Under the pieces are notes generated by a model. That model saw only the letters and a list, made by a program, of their open reading frames with translations. It made no database searches and was not told the DNA's origin. The position numbers were made by a program, and so were the translations under genes. A stretch of 64,000 nucleotides of DNA. It comes from Acinetobacter sp. 10FS3-1. GTDB lineage: Bacteria; Pseudomonadota; Gammaproteobacteria; Pseudomonadales; Moraxellaceae. The stretch spans positions 2,604,001 through 2,668,000 of the forward strand of contig NZ_CP039143.1 in the NCBI RefSeq assembly GCF_013343215.1. Reading direction: 5' to 3'. Below, piece after piece: positions 6,452-17,462 of this stretch. Each line of letters begins with the position of its first letter. Within the stretch, counting starts at the first letter, position 1.

Positions 6452-7042
6452 TTAGTCAAATGATACGGTTGGCGCTTGCTGTGCACTTTGCTCGGCACTG
6501 AAGTTCGGTTTGGTATCCATGCCAATCACTTTGGCGGTCATCACCTGCGGGAACTGGCGTGAATAGGCATTAAAGTCTTGAACCGTGGTGATATAACGGT
6601 TACGCGCCACAGCAATGCGGTTTTCTGTGCCTTCCAGTTGCACCTGCAAATCACGGAACTGTTCATTGGCTTTCAGGTCAGGATAGTTTTCAGACACGGC
6701 AATTAACCGTGATAATGCGCTGGTCATCTGGGCTTGCGCTTCCTGATATTTCTGGAATAAAGCCGGGTCTTCCAGTACTTCCTTGTCCACCTTCAGCCCT
6801 GCGACATTGGCACGCGCCTGAGTGACTTCAGTCAACACCTGTTCTTCATGCTTGGCATAGCCTTTAACCACGTTAACCAGATTCGGTACCAGATCAGCAC
6901 GGCGCTGGTACTGGTTTTGTACTTCAGACCAGGCAGCAGTGACTGCTTCATCTTTCACTTGTAAAGTATTATAACCACAGCCGCTCAAGGTTAAGGTACC
7001 CGCCAGCATCAAGACGATAAATGATTGTTTTATGAGACGCAT
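6452..7042 (-). CDS. lemA: LemA family lipoprotein
   Basis: A 196-residue protein. The N-terminus is a lipoprotein signal with lipobox LSGC (Cys22), followed by the helical LemA domain with its hallmark VQNQYQRRADLVPNLVNVV and long coiled helices (EEQVLTEVTQARANV, AVARNRYITTVQDFN). LemA-TPM operons are widespread in bacteria, and this one has the standard order lemA, exported TPM, second TPM. The protein is expected to sit at the periplasmic face of a membrane. Function is not firmly known. Confidence 0.95.
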   Translation of the reverse strand: MRLIKQSFIVLMLAGTLTLSGCGYNTLQVKDEAVTAAWSEVQNQYQRRADLVPNLVNVVKGYAKHEEQVLTEVTQARANVAGLKVDKEVLEDPALFQKYQEAQAQMTSALSRLIAVSENYPDLKANEQFRDLQVQLEGTENRIAVARNRYITTVQDFNAYSRQFPQVMTAKVIGMDTKPNFSAEQSAQQAPTVSFD

Positions 7043-7219
7043 GATGTTTTATCCTCAATTCTTTATTTATCTTTAGATAATTAATTTGATTTTAAACATC
7101 TTTTTCTAAAGTTTTGTTACTTTTTATAATTTTTATAGGAACTGAAGTCTTTTTGCTGAGTGGAAACTGCCATCATCCGCACCACTTGATTTGTAGGAAA
7201 ATTCTCCTTTTAGGCGGTT

Positions 7220-8062
7220 TTACTGGAAATTTTCTGCCAGATACTCTTTCCAGTAATCCAGTTGCTGACTGTAATCGATACCAGAAGGATGAAAATCCTT
7301 TCGATAATAGGCCAGGTATTCAGGCGCAAGCTGAATCACCATTTTCAGCAGTAAATACAGGCCAAATAGATTCCCGCCCACTTTATACACACTATTTTTC
7401 TTGTCCTGTAAAAATAAACGGCTGGCTGAATAAAAAGTCAGACTGGCAAAGCCGGTGGTGACACTGCGCATCATCTGACGGCGTACCCGATCATCTGCAT
7501 ACACATGCTGATAAACATCAAAAGCAACTGCGCGATGTTCAATCTCCTCAATTGCATGCCAGACCCAGAGTTTTAGCGCATCTTCATCCAAGGTACTTAG
7601 AACCTCAGGATGGCGTAAAATATAGCCGCCCAACAAGGCAGTAAAATGTTCAAAAGCACAGGTAATCGCCAGCTGATATTTGGGAGGCAGACCTTTTACA
7701 TAATGGTTCTTGCGGGCCAGCCAGGCCTGAAAGCGATCCAGATTATAGTCATCACGGCGCCAAGCTGCATTAAATTCGCTATGTGCTTTGGAATGCATCG
7801 CTTCTTGACCAATAAATGCTGCAATTTGAGCCTGTAGTTTTTCATCCTTCACCTGATCACGCACATTGCGCACGCTATGCACAAAGAATTGCTCGCCTAA
7901 CGGGAAGGTCGAAGATAAAGCAGTCAACAGGTGTGACATGACCGGAGAATTGGCAAAGTAATATCTGGAGATAGCGCCCGGATTAAATTGCAGTCTGCGT
8001 ACTGTAATACCAATCGCCTGAGGACGATGCTGATAGGCTTTAGGGGTTGCCACTTGAGTCAT
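7220..8062 (-). CDS. Predicted metal-dependent hydrolase (COG3687 family)
   Basis: A 280-residue protein of the PF10118 family. The likely metal ligands sit in a ferritin-like helical bundle: IGQEAMHSKAHSEFN, CAFEHFTALLG and WHAIEEIEHRAVAFD (ExxxH and EExEH patterns). The N-terminus has RRLQFNPGA and the C-terminal third is hydrophobic (GGNLFGLYLLLKMVIQLAPE), so membrane association is possible. Family members are common near lipid-metabolism genes. No substrate is known to me. It is monocistronic. Confidence 0.85.
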   Translation of the reverse strand: MTQVATPKAYQHRPQAIGITVRRLQFNPGAISRYYFANSPVMSHLLTALSSTFPLGEQFFVHSVRNVRDQVKDEKLQAQIAAFIGQEAMHSKAHSEFNAAWRRDDYNLDRFQAWLARKNHYVKGLPPKYQLAITCAFEHFTALLGGYILRHPEVLSTLDEDALKLWVWHAIEEIEHRAVAFDVYQHVYADDRVRRQMMRSVTTGFASLTFYSASRLFLQDKKNSVYKVGGNLFGLYLLLKMVIQLAPEYLAYYRKDFHPSGIDYSQQLDYWKEYLAENFQ

Positions 8063-8261
8063 GTTATTGTTCCTGTCCTGGTCAAGTATTGAACAGTATG
8101 TGAACAGCCGCCCTATTTCCCTATGGCGAAAATGCTAAGTTGACTAGCAAAAAGGCCCAAAAGAGCAGTTTTAAAATATTTTTATTTTGTTTTAAACCGG
8201 GTTTACCACTGTACATTTTTTCTAACAAAGAATATTTACAGGTGTAACTGTTTCAATTACC

Positions 8262-8290
8262 AAGAAAACCTGCCCAAGCAGGTTTTCTTT
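8262..8290. terminator. Intrinsic terminator downstream of gltD
   Basis: AAGAAAACCTGC (8262-8273) and GCAGGTTTTCTT (8278-8289) form a perfect 12-bp stem with a CCAA loop, 27 bases after the gltD stop. It ends the gltBD transcript. Confidence 0.85.
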
Positions 8291-8316
8291 CATAAGCTTC
8301 ATCACTTTAAACTGGA

Positions 8317-9813
<1,497 letters not shown>

Positions 9814-12800
9814 TTATTGTGGATCAGCTTTGGTGGTTTTCAACAGGGTTTGTAAATTAGCCGCTTTGGGTTTTACCAACCAGAATTTACGGCTGTAATA
9901 ATCAAACTCATGACGAATCTTGTAGCCCCAGGCACTGCCTGTCTCTTCAATATATTCATCTAAAATACGCAGCAAGAATTCCTGATGTTCTTCCATCGCT
10001 TCTGTGGAAATACGGTTTAATTCGATTAACTCGTGGTTGTAATGGTCAACAAAGTCGTTATCCAGATCCAGTACATAAGCAAAACCACCGGTCATGCCCG
10101 CCCCAAAGTTATGCCCCACTTTCCCCAGCACCGTCACAATCCCACCCGTCATATATTCACAGCAGTGATCCCCGGCCCCTTCAATGACCGCAAAGGCACC
10201 CGAGTTACGCACGGCAAAGCGTTCGCCGGCTGTACCCGCAGCAAAGAGTTTCCCACCTGTTGCGCCATATAAGCAGGTATTGCCAATAATCGCGGTATTT
10301 TGCGTTTGAAAGGGTGAACCTTTCGGTGGGAAGATGGCAATACGCCCCCCTGCCATGCCTTTGCCGACATAGTCGTTGGCATCCCCCTCCAGGCGAATAT
10401 GCAAGCCCCCTGCATTCCACACTCCGAGCGATTGACCGGCGGTACCGGTTAAGTTCACTTTAACCGGATGGGATTCCATATTTAAGTTGCCATAACGACG
10501 CGCAATTTCACCGGAGACACGTGCACCAATCGAGCGGTCACAGTTCACCACCCTAAAGTGATATTCACCGCCTGTGGCTGCCTCAATGGCTGGCAACATC
10601 TCGGCAATCATTTTCTCGGCCAGAATGCCTTTATCAAACGGCGCATTACCCTGAACCTGACAATACTGTGCCTTACCTTCAGCCGCAGGATGCGACTCCA
10701 GTAATGCACTGAGATCAAGGTGCGCATGTTTATCGGTTTCACCCGGCAACACTTCCAGCAGGTCGGTACGGCCAATCAGGTCTTTTAAGCGGGCAACACC
10801 CAGTGCTGCCAACCACTCACGGGTTTCTTCTGCAATAAACCTGAAGAAGTTGATCAGCATTTCAGGTTCACCCATATAGTGTTGCTGACGCAAATGATCC
10901 TGCTGTGTCGCCACACCGGTTGCGCAGTTATTCAGATGGCAAATACGCAGGTACTTACACCCCAGTGCGATCATCGGGGTAGAACCAAAACCAAAGCTTT
11001 CTGCACCCAGAATCGCAGCTTTCACCACATCCAGACCGGTTTTTAAGCCGCCATCGGTTTGTACGCGCACTTTGCCACGCAAATCATTAACACGTAGCGC
11101 TTGATGCGCCTCCGCCAGGCCCAATTCCCAGGGTGAACCGGCATGATGAATGGAAGATAATGGCGAGGCTGCTGTACCGCCGTCATAACCGGAAATGGTA
11201 ATGAAATCGGCATAGGCTTTGGTGACACCGGCTGCAATCGTGCCAACTCCCGGTTCAGAGACCAGTTTCACGGATACCATGGCTTGAGGATTGACCTGTT
11301 TCAGGTCAAAGATCAGTTGTGACAAGTCTTCAATAGAATAAATGTCATGATGCGGCGGCGGTGAAATCAGTGTCACCCCCGGTACGGAATAACGTAAACG
11401 GGCGATTAAACCGTTTACTTTCCCTCCCGGCAACTGACCGCCTTCACCCGGCTTTGCCCCTTGCGCGACCTTAATCTGCAACACTTCTGCTGAAGTTAAG
11501 TAGGCAGGGGTCACCCCAAAACGGCCTGAGGCAATCTGCTTGATTTTAGAGTTACGGAGGGTGCCGTAACGCGCCGGATCTTCACCCCCTTCGCCTGAAT
11601 TGGAACGCCCGCCAATGGTGTTCATGGCAATTGCAATCGCTTCATGTGCTTCAGGAGACAAGGCTCCCAAAGACATACCGGCAGAGTCAAAACGCGGCAG
11701 GATCTCTTCGATGGATTCCACTTCATCCAACGCAATGGAATGCTCGGTTTTGAGTTTAAATAAATCACGAATGGTTGCCACTGGGCGGTTATTCACCAGT
11801 TCCGCATAGGCTTTAAAATCCGCATAATTGCCCGAACGCACAGCTTTATGCAGCGAGTTAATCACATCCGGATTAAAGGCATGATATTCCTTGTCAAAAA
11901 CAAATTTCAGCAAACCACCCTGATCGATAGGCTTACGTGATTTCCAGGCCATGTCCGCCAGTTTTTTCTGATCATTTTCAAGGTCTGTAAATGTGGCACC
12001 TTGAATCCGGCTAGGCACACCGGTAAAGCAGGTGTGTACCACTTCATCTGACAGGCCTACTGCTTCAAATAGCTGACCGCCGCGATAAGAGGCAACTGTT
12101 GAAATTCCCATTTTAGACAGGACTTTTAACAAGCCTTTTTCAATCCCTTTACGAAAATTGGCCTGTGCATGCAGAGGGTCGCCTAATAGCTCGCCTTTGG
12201 CAATCAGGTCATTGATCACATCATAGGCAAGGTAGGGATAAATGGCAGTCGCGCCAAAGCCTAACAGCACGGCAAATTGATGCGGATCACGTGCCAAGCC
12301 AGTTTCAACAATAATGTTGGCATCGGTACGTAAACCGGCATTAATTAAATGATGATGGACCGCACCTGTGGCCATCAAAGCATTCGCAGGCAGAAAACCG
12401 GGACGGATTTTTTTATCCGAAAGCAGCAACAAGGTTTTGCCATTACGAACTGCTCGCGCAGACTCTTCACAGATACGGGTGATGGCGGCGGCCAGACCCT
12501 CACCTTCAGCATAGTTCAGGTCGATATCTGCAATTTCATAACCTGTACGACCCAGCGTACGAATCTGATGCATTTTCGAATTTGAAAGCACCGGACTGGA
12601 GATAATCAAGCGATCTGCATGTTCAGGACCCTGCTCAAACACATTTTGCTCACGCCCCAAACAGGTTTCCAAGGACATGACTATAGATTCACGTAATGGG
12701 TCGATGGGTGGATTGGTCACCTGCGCAAACTGCTGGCGGAAGTAATCCGATACATGACGCACTTGACGAGACAATACTGCCATTGGCGTATCATCCCCCA

Positions 12801-14295
12801 TTGAACCAACAGCTTCCTGACCGCTTTCTGCAATAGGACGAAGCAGTTGATCGCGCTCTTCAAAAGTCACCATGAACATTTTCTGTGCAGCTTTAAGCTC
12901 TTCGCCTTTTAGGCCCTGATCGCATAGATATTCTTCCAGTTCGGGACTACCCTGCACACGCACTGAGTTTTCACGCAGCCACTCACGGTAAGGACGCATT
13001 TTTTTCAGGTGATTGCTGACATCTCTGGTATCGAGCATTTTTCCGGTAAAAGTATCAATCACCAGAATTTGCCCCGGACCAACCCGACCTTTAGAAATCA
13101 CATCTTCAGGTTCATAGCCCCAAACCCCGATTTCAGAGGCTAGGGTAATATAGCCATTTTTGGTGATCACCCAACGTGCAGGGCGCAAACCATTACGATC
13201 CAGCATACAGATCGCGTGACGGCCATCCTGAATGACCAGACCAGCCGGACCATCCCAGGCTTCCATGTGTTTTGAGTTGAATTCATAAAATGCACGCAGA
13301 TCGGCATCTAAAGTTTCCACGTTCTGCCAGGCAGGTGGCACCAGCATGCGCAGGGCGCGGAACAGATCCATGCCACCACCGACCAGAATCTCCAGCATGT
13401 TGTCGAGGCTTGAAGAGTCTGAACCAGTGCGGTTTACAATCGGTGTCAGATCAGTTAGACCCGGTAAGAGCGGATTTTCGAATTTCGGGGTCCGCGCCAT
13501 TGCCCAGTTACGGTTGGCAGTAATGGTATTAATTTCACCATTATGGGCAAGATAACGGAAGGGCTGCGCCAGAGGCCAGCGCGGTAAAGTATTGGTCGAA
13601 AAACGCTGGTGGAACACCACAATATGAGAAGCCAAACGCTCATCGGCAAGGTCAAGATAGAACTCTGCAATATAAGCAGGCATCATCAAGCCTTTATAGC
13701 TAATGACGCTGGAACACAAGGTGGTCACATAAAATGCGGTATCATGACTCAACTGCTGCTCTGCACGACGACGCGCCAAGAACAGTTTGCGGTTGAACTC
13801 AACCTCCGTCACCCCCATCGGGCAATTGACCATAACCTGCTCAAATGCAGGCAAAGACTGCAGGGCAATTTCACCCAGCGCCTGATTATTGGTTGGAACC
13901 ACACGCCAGGCCAGCACGCGGCAGCCTTCTGCCTCAATTTCTTTGCTAAGAATCTTTTTAGCATGTGCTGCAATTGCAGGATCCAGGCTTAAGAACACCG
14001 TACCGACAGCAAATATTTCACTGAGCGTGATATCACTAAGTTTTTTTGCTTCTTCACGAAAGAACTGTTTAGGCATCGCCAACAGCAAACCACAGCCATC
14101 TCCAGTCTTGCCATCTGCGGCAATCCCCCCACGGTGGGTCATGCAGCTCAGACTATGCATCGCGGTCTTGACCAGATCATGGCTGGCCTCACCCTGCATA
14201 TGGGCGATTAAACCGAAACCACAGTTATCTTTAAACTCATCCGGCTGATATAAACCTTGAGCGGGAGCTACAGTATTAGGCGATGGCATGTGCAT
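9814..14295 (-). CDS. gltB: Glutamate synthase large subunit
   Basis: A 1493-residue alpha subunit that transfers the amide nitrogen of glutamine to 2-oxoglutarate. A short propeptide precedes Cys25 ([10 protein letters not shown]), the class II glutamine amidotransferase nucleophile exposed after cleavage. Next comes the central domain, then the FMN-binding synthase domain with [11 protein letters not shown] and [10 protein letters not shown], and the 3Fe-4S cysteines in [15 protein letters not shown]. The C-terminal beta-helix domain has repeated GxxGG motifs ([24 protein letters not shown]). AAGG eight bases upstream supports the ATG at 14295. A sigma-54-like promoter lies about 285 bp upstream. 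Confidence 0.98.
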   Translation of the reverse strand: MHMPSPNTVAPAQGLYQPDEFKDNCGFGLIAHMQGEASHDLVKTAMHSLSCMTHRGGIAADGKTGDGCGLLLAMPKQFFREEAKKLSDITLSEIFAVGTVFLSLDPAIAAHAKKILSKEIEAEGCRVLAWRVVPTNNQALGEIALQSLPAFEQVMVNCPMGVTEVEFNRKLFLARRRAEQQLSHDTAFYVTTLCSSVISYKGLMMPAYIAEFYLDLADERLASHIVVFHQRFSTNTLPRWPLAQPFRYLAHNGEINTITANRNWAMARTPKFENPLLPGLTDLTPIVNRTGSDSSSLDNMLEILVGGGMDLFRALRMLVPPAWQNVETLDADLRAFYEFNSKHMEAWDGPAGLVIQDGRHAICMLDRNGLRPARWVITKNGYITLASEIGVWGYEPEDVISKGRVGPGQILVIDTFTGKMLDTRDVSNHLKKMRPYREWLRENSVRVQGSPELEEYLCDQGLKGEELKAAQKMFMVTFEERDQLLRPIAESGQEAVGSMGDDTPMAVLSRQVRHVSDYFRQQFAQVTNPPIDPLRESIVMSLETCLGREQNVFEQGPEHADRLIISSPVLSNSKMHQIRTLGRTGYEIADIDLNYAEGEGLAAAITRICEESARAVRNGKTLLLLSDKKIRPGFLPANALMATGAVHHHLINAGLRTDANIIVETGLARDPHQFAVLLGFGATAIYPYLAYDVINDLIAKGELLGDPLHAQANFRKGIEKGLLKVLSKMGISTVASYRGGQLFEAVGLSDEVVHTCFTGVPSRIQGATFTDLENDQKKLADMAWKSRKPIDQGGLLKFVFDKEYHAFNPDVINSLHKAVRSGNYADFKAYAELVNNRPVATIRDLFKLKTEHSIALDEVESIEEILPRFDSAGMSLGALSPEAHEAIAIAMNTIGGRSNSGEGGEDPARYGTLRNSKIKQIASGRFGVTPAYLTSAEVLQIKVAQGAKPGEGGQLPGGKVNGLIARLRYSVPGVTLISPPPHHDIYSIEDLSQLIFDLKQVNPQAMVSVKLVSEPGVGTIAAGVTKAYADFITISGYDGGTAASPLSSIHHAGSPWELGLAEAHQALRVNDLRGKVRVQTDGGLKTGLDVVKAAILGAESFGFGSTPMIALGCKYLRICHLNNCATGVATQQDHLRQQHYMGEPEMLINFFRFIAEETREWLAALGVARLKDLIGRTDLLEVLPGETDKHAHLDLSALLESHPAAEGKAQYCQVQGNAPFDKGILAEKMIAEMLPAIEAATGGEYHFRVVNCDRSIGARVSGEIARRYGNLNMESHPVKVNLTGTAGQSLGVWNAGGLHIRLEGDANDYVGKGMAGGRIAIFPPKGSPFQTQNTAIIGNTCLYGATGGKLFAAGTAGERFAVRNSGAFAVIEGAGDHCCEYMTGGIVTVLGKVGHNFGAGMTGGFAYVLDLDNDFVDHYNHELIELNRISTEAMEEHQEFLLRILDEYIEETGSAWGYKIRHEFDYYSRKFWLVKPKAANLQTLLKTTKADPQ

Positions 14296-14574
14296 AGCGT
14301 ACCCTTCTTTCTCACGAAGCCAATAGGCGATTAAACAATCTAAACTCTTCTATGTGATGGCGTCCGGTCTGATCTGGAAAATAGCCTCTTTACAGCAATA
14401 TTCAGGCTCTCTTATCTTTCCTCTACTCTCCTTTTTAAACCGAATATAAGAAAAATAAAATTCATTTTGCTGATACATGATATAAAAATGAGCCAGAAAT
14501 ATGACTATAGCACCCAGTTATTCAATGATCGTCATGCCAAAACAGGGAGATTCATTTCACTCACCCAGCAAGAA

Positions 14575-14590
14575 AGCAAATTGCATGCCA
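14575..14590 (-). promoter_or_regulatory. Sigma-54-like promoter upstream of gltB
   Basis: On the minus strand, TGGCATGCAATTTGCT matches the sigma-54 consensus TGGCACGNNNNTTGCW at every fixed position except one (T for C), with the required spacing between the -24 GG and the -12 GC. It would start transcription near 14564, leaving a leader of about 270 bases before gltB. No clear NtrC site is visible, and a chance match is possible. Confidence 0.45.
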
Positions 14591-14859
14591 ATTTTTAAGA
14601 TATAAATTAAAAATTCATTAAAAACAAATAATTACTATATTTTTTGCTATCCATAAAACAATAATGAGCCGATTCACATGTTTAAATAGATATTCTCTGT
14701 GGGAGGAGGAGCATGCACCGCAAGAGAATGAGGGTGGTATAAGCATCTCTCCCTCAATCTCTCCTGCAAGCAGGAAATGTCCCTGGTCTTGATCAAAAAG
14801 TGATTGATAAAAGCGCTCTAGAATGACTTATGAGAAAGAAGACAGAGCTATATATTTTT

Positions 14860-14904
14860 CGCACCAAAAATGTTCATTTTTGATTCTTGTCATTGCTTGG
14901 TGCG
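14860..14904. repeat. Nested inverted repeat downstream of damX
   Basis: Outer arms CGCACCAA (14860-14867) and TTGGTGCG (14897-14904) enclose a second hairpin, AAAAATG-TT-CATTTTT (14866-14881). The outer half-sites resemble those of NtrC (GCACC/GGTGC), but the spacing of 29 bases is far too wide for one NtrC dimer. No T-run follows on the minus strand, so it is a poor terminator. Confidence 0.35.
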
Positions 14905-14919
14905 CTATTTTAGACCGGA

Positions 14920-15771
14920 TTAGTTAAAGGGATCACGAATCTCGTTTTCCTGCGGTTGAGGACGTGGATTGGTTTCTGGGCGTGGCGCATTCTCGACGGC
15001 ACTTTCTGATTTTTTCACATCGACCACCTTGCCAGATTCGTCACGGCGAACAACGGTTGTGCTGGTTGTTGCAGTACCAGAGCCAACTGAAGTTTTCGGT
15101 GATGCATCATTTTTGGGTCGGATGGATTCCTCTACTCTCGGTAAAGGCACATTTTTCAGGCGAATCTCGTATAGCTTTTGATGGCTGTTCAGCTCTTCCG
15201 ATCCCAGTCCATCCACCAGGCCGGCATAACGCTGCATCTGTACAACTTCAGGTTGCACCGATTTTGGTAGACTGAGGTTCAGGCTTGATAAGTCCTGGTT
15301 CGCTTCATTGGCTGTTTTATATAAACCGTACAGCAATACAAACTGTTCAGGCTGATTCTCACCCGAAACACGCACATAAGTGAAAGGCTTACGGTCGCTC
15401 TGTTTTTTAAGAAAGCTTTTGAGAATGGCTTCCTGCCTTACCCGAAACAGTTCAATAGCATACTGTTTTTTGTTTTCACTGATATATTTACTGCCACGAA
15501 ACTCAGGTTCATGGCTTGCTGTCACCACAATACGTGTATTTAGGTCTAAAGGTTTGACCTCATCTTGCAATGCACCAAGATGAGTCATAGAAGCCACCTT
15601 TTCGGGCTGAATCTGAATTTCTTCTTCAGATTTTGGCTGCTTTTGGATCTCTACCAGCTCTTCAGAATCAGTCATAGACCAAAAGATCAGCGCAGCAAGC
15701 AGGCAGCATATGCCACAGACCAGCCAGAAATAATGCTGAATCTTTTGCCAAGGGGTACCTAATGCTGCCAT
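14920..15771 (-). CDS. DamX-like membrane protein with SPOR-like region
   Basis: A 283-residue protein. It has a short cytoplasmic N-terminus, one membrane helix at about residues 13-32 (YFWLVCGICCLLAALIFW), then an acidic linker. A region at about residues 115-190 (FTYVRVSGEN, FVLLYGLYKTANEANQDLSS) looks like a divergent SPOR peptidoglycan-binding domain, and the tail is Pro/Asn-rich. Its place directly after aroB (6 bp) matches damX in other Gammaproteobacteria, where the protein acts at the division septum. The SPOR assignment rests on pattern and synteny. Confidence 0.6.
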   Translation of the reverse strand: MAALGTPWQKIQHYFWLVCGICCLLAALIFWSMTDSEELVEIQKQPKSEEEIQIQPEKVASMTHLGALQDEVKPLDLNTRIVVTASHEPEFRGSKYISENKKQYAIELFRVRQEAILKSFLKKQSDRKPFTYVRVSGENQPEQFVLLYGLYKTANEANQDLSSLNLSLPKSVQPEVVQMQRYAGLVDGLGSEELNSHQKLYEIRLKNVPLPRVEESIRPKNDASPKTSVGSGTATTSTTVVRRDESGKVVDVKKSESAVENAPRPETNPRPQPQENEIRDPFN

Positions 15772-15777
15772 ATCAAT

Positions 15778-16863
15778 TTAAACCTGTGCCTGATTGGCTA
15801 AAATTGCCTGTTTCATTAACTCGACATCGAAGTCGCGGGTAATCACGGCATGTCCGAGCTGTTTCAATAATACCAGACGTAACTGGCCATTTAAGACTTT
15901 CTTATCATGGGCCATATAGGCCAGAAACTCATCCAGAGGAATTTTAGGACAAACGATTGGTAGTTTGGCACGAGAAATGATTTTTTTTGTACGTTCCAGA
16001 TCTGCTGCTGAAATCCATCCCATGCGCTGTGACAGATCAGCCGCCATAACCATACCAGTTGCCACAGCCTCGCCATGCAGCCATTCACCATAGCCCAGAT
16101 AAGATTCAATGGCATGACCAAAAGTATGACCAAGATTCAGGAGCGCACGCTCACCCTGCTCTTTCTCATCATTGGCCACAATACGTGCTTTATGTGCACA
16201 TGACCGATAGACGGCTTCGGCCAGCAATACGGCATCACCAGCCACCAAGGCTTCCATATGCTGCTCAAGCCATACTAAAAATGACTCATCACCCAAGAGC
16301 GCATATTTAATCACTTCAGCCAGTCCGGCAGACAGTTCACGCGCCGGCAAGGTCTTCAGTTGAGACATATCCGCGAGTACCACCTGAGGCTGCTGGAAAG
16401 CACCAATCATATTTTTACCCAGCGGATGATTGATCCCGGTTTTTCCCCCCACACTAGAGTCTACCTGAGACAGCAAGGTGGTTGGTACCTGAACAAAATA
16501 CACTCCGCGCTGGAAACAGGCCGAAGCAAAACCGGCCATATCACCGATCACCCCTCCTCCCAATGCCAGGACGGTACAATCGCGGTTAAATCCAGCTTCC
16601 AGCAAGGCATCAAAAATCAGGTTCAGGTGTTCAATGTTTTTGTATTTTTCACCATCAGGCAAAATGCAGGTGGCCACCGTTTTACCTAACTGTTCGAGGG
16701 CTGCCTGATAATGCTGAAGATAAAGTGGTGCAATCGTTGCATTGCTCACAATCATCACCTGTTTGCCATGAAGATAAGGCGCAAGTAATTGCTGAGGATC
16801 GAGCTGACTGCCAATATAGATTGGATAACGACGATCACCGAGTTCTACGTATAAGGTTTGCAT
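15778..16863 (-). CDS. aroB: 3-dehydroquinate synthase
   Basis: A 361-residue enzyme that converts DAHP to 3-dehydroquinate, the second step of the shikimate pathway, using NAD+ and a divalent metal. Visible motifs are the NAD-binding [35 protein letters not shown], the metal ligands in [12 protein letters not shown] and [13 protein letters not shown], and the active-site Glu in [10 protein letters not shown]. Length is normal. It lies 26 bp after aroK and 6 bp before the DamX-like gene, in one operon. Confidence 0.98.
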   Translation of the reverse strand: MQTLYVELGDRRYPIYIGSQLDPQQLLAPYLHGKQVMIVSNATIAPLYLQHYQAALEQLGKTVATCILPDGEKYKNIEHLNLIFDALLEAGFNRDCTVLALGGGVIGDMAGFASACFQRGVYFVQVPTTLLSQVDSSVGGKTGINHPLGKNMIGAFQQPQVVLADMSQLKTLPARELSAGLAEVIKYALLGDESFLVWLEQHMEALVAGDAVLLAEAVYRSCAHKARIVANDEKEQGERALLNLGHTFGHAIESYLGYGEWLHGEAVATGMVMAADLSQRMGWISAADLERTKKIISRAKLPIVCPKIPLDEFLAYMAHDKKVLNGQLRLVLLKQLGHAVITRDFDVELMKQAILANQAQV

Positions 16864-16889
16864 GATGGAACCACTTTATTCAACTAAAC

Positions 16890-17426
16890 TTATTTTTTGG
16901 AAAGAATGAGATGTAAAATCCGCTGCGCCAGGTCGCGTGCAGCGCCTTGATTGGTCTCAATAATATAATCTGCCACTTCACGATATAACGGATCACGGAC
17001 CGCCAGTAAATCACGTAGCTTCTGTTCCGGATTTTCGACCTGAAGGAGTGGGCGGTTTTTATCGCGATAGGTACGTTGTAGCTGAATTTCAACTGGAGTA
17101 TAAAGATAAACAACGATTCCGCGCTGTTTCAGATAATTTCGATTTGGGGCTTGGGTAATTGCGCCACCACCGGTTGCAAGTACCAGTTGTGGCCTTGAGG
17201 TTAACTCATCAATGACCACAGTTTCACGACTTCGAAACCCCTGTTCACCCTCTTTTTCAAAGATCCAAGGAATCGTAGCACCTGTTTTCCGCTCAATTTC
17301 ATGATCACTATCCAGAAATTCACGTCCTAACAATTCCGCCAGATGTCGTCCTACTGTTGTTTTACCGGCCCCCATTGGCCCTACCAAATAGATATTTGGC
17401 AGGGTTTCAAACTCTTTGCTTGGCAA
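16890..17426 (-). CDS. aroK: Shikimate kinase
   Basis: A 178-residue enzyme that phosphorylates shikimate at the 3-hydroxyl. It has a Walker A (GPMGAGKTTVGR), the shikimate-binding DSDHEIE and FRSRE segments, LATGGGAI, and the lid region KNRPLLQ with the conserved Arg. It sits between pilQ and aroB, the standard order in this bacterial group. Confidence 0.97.
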   Translation of the reverse strand: MPSKEFETLPNIYLVGPMGAGKTTVGRHLAELLGREFLDSDHEIERKTGATIPWIFEKEGEQGFRSRETVVIDELTSRPQLVLATGGGAITQAPNRNYLKQRGIVVYLYTPVEIQLQRTYRDKNRPLLQVENPEQKLRDLLAVRDPLYREVADYIIETNQGAARDLAQRILHLILSKK

Positions 17427-17462
17427 GGAGTCACCTATTCATTTTGTTAAATTCAAAATATA

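Larger units (their letters stand above)
14296..14919. other. Long gltB-damX intergenic region
   Basis: No protein gene is supported in these 624 bases. They hold the leader of gltB, a sigma-54-like promoter match (14575-14590, minus strand), an imperfect GAGA-rich inverted repeat around 14724-14763 and a nested inverted repeat just past damX (14860-14904). The length is unusual in this otherwise tightly packed region and suggests regulation of nitrogen assimilation. Confidence 0.6.

Noticed and set aside
13290-14248. Several open frames opposite the start of gltB
   Set aside because: All are antisense to the well conserved gltB coding sequence and their translations look like random composition.
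14860-14904. NtrC binding site
   Set aside because: The half-sites resemble GCACC/GGTGC but are 29 bases apart, while one NtrC dimer needs about five.
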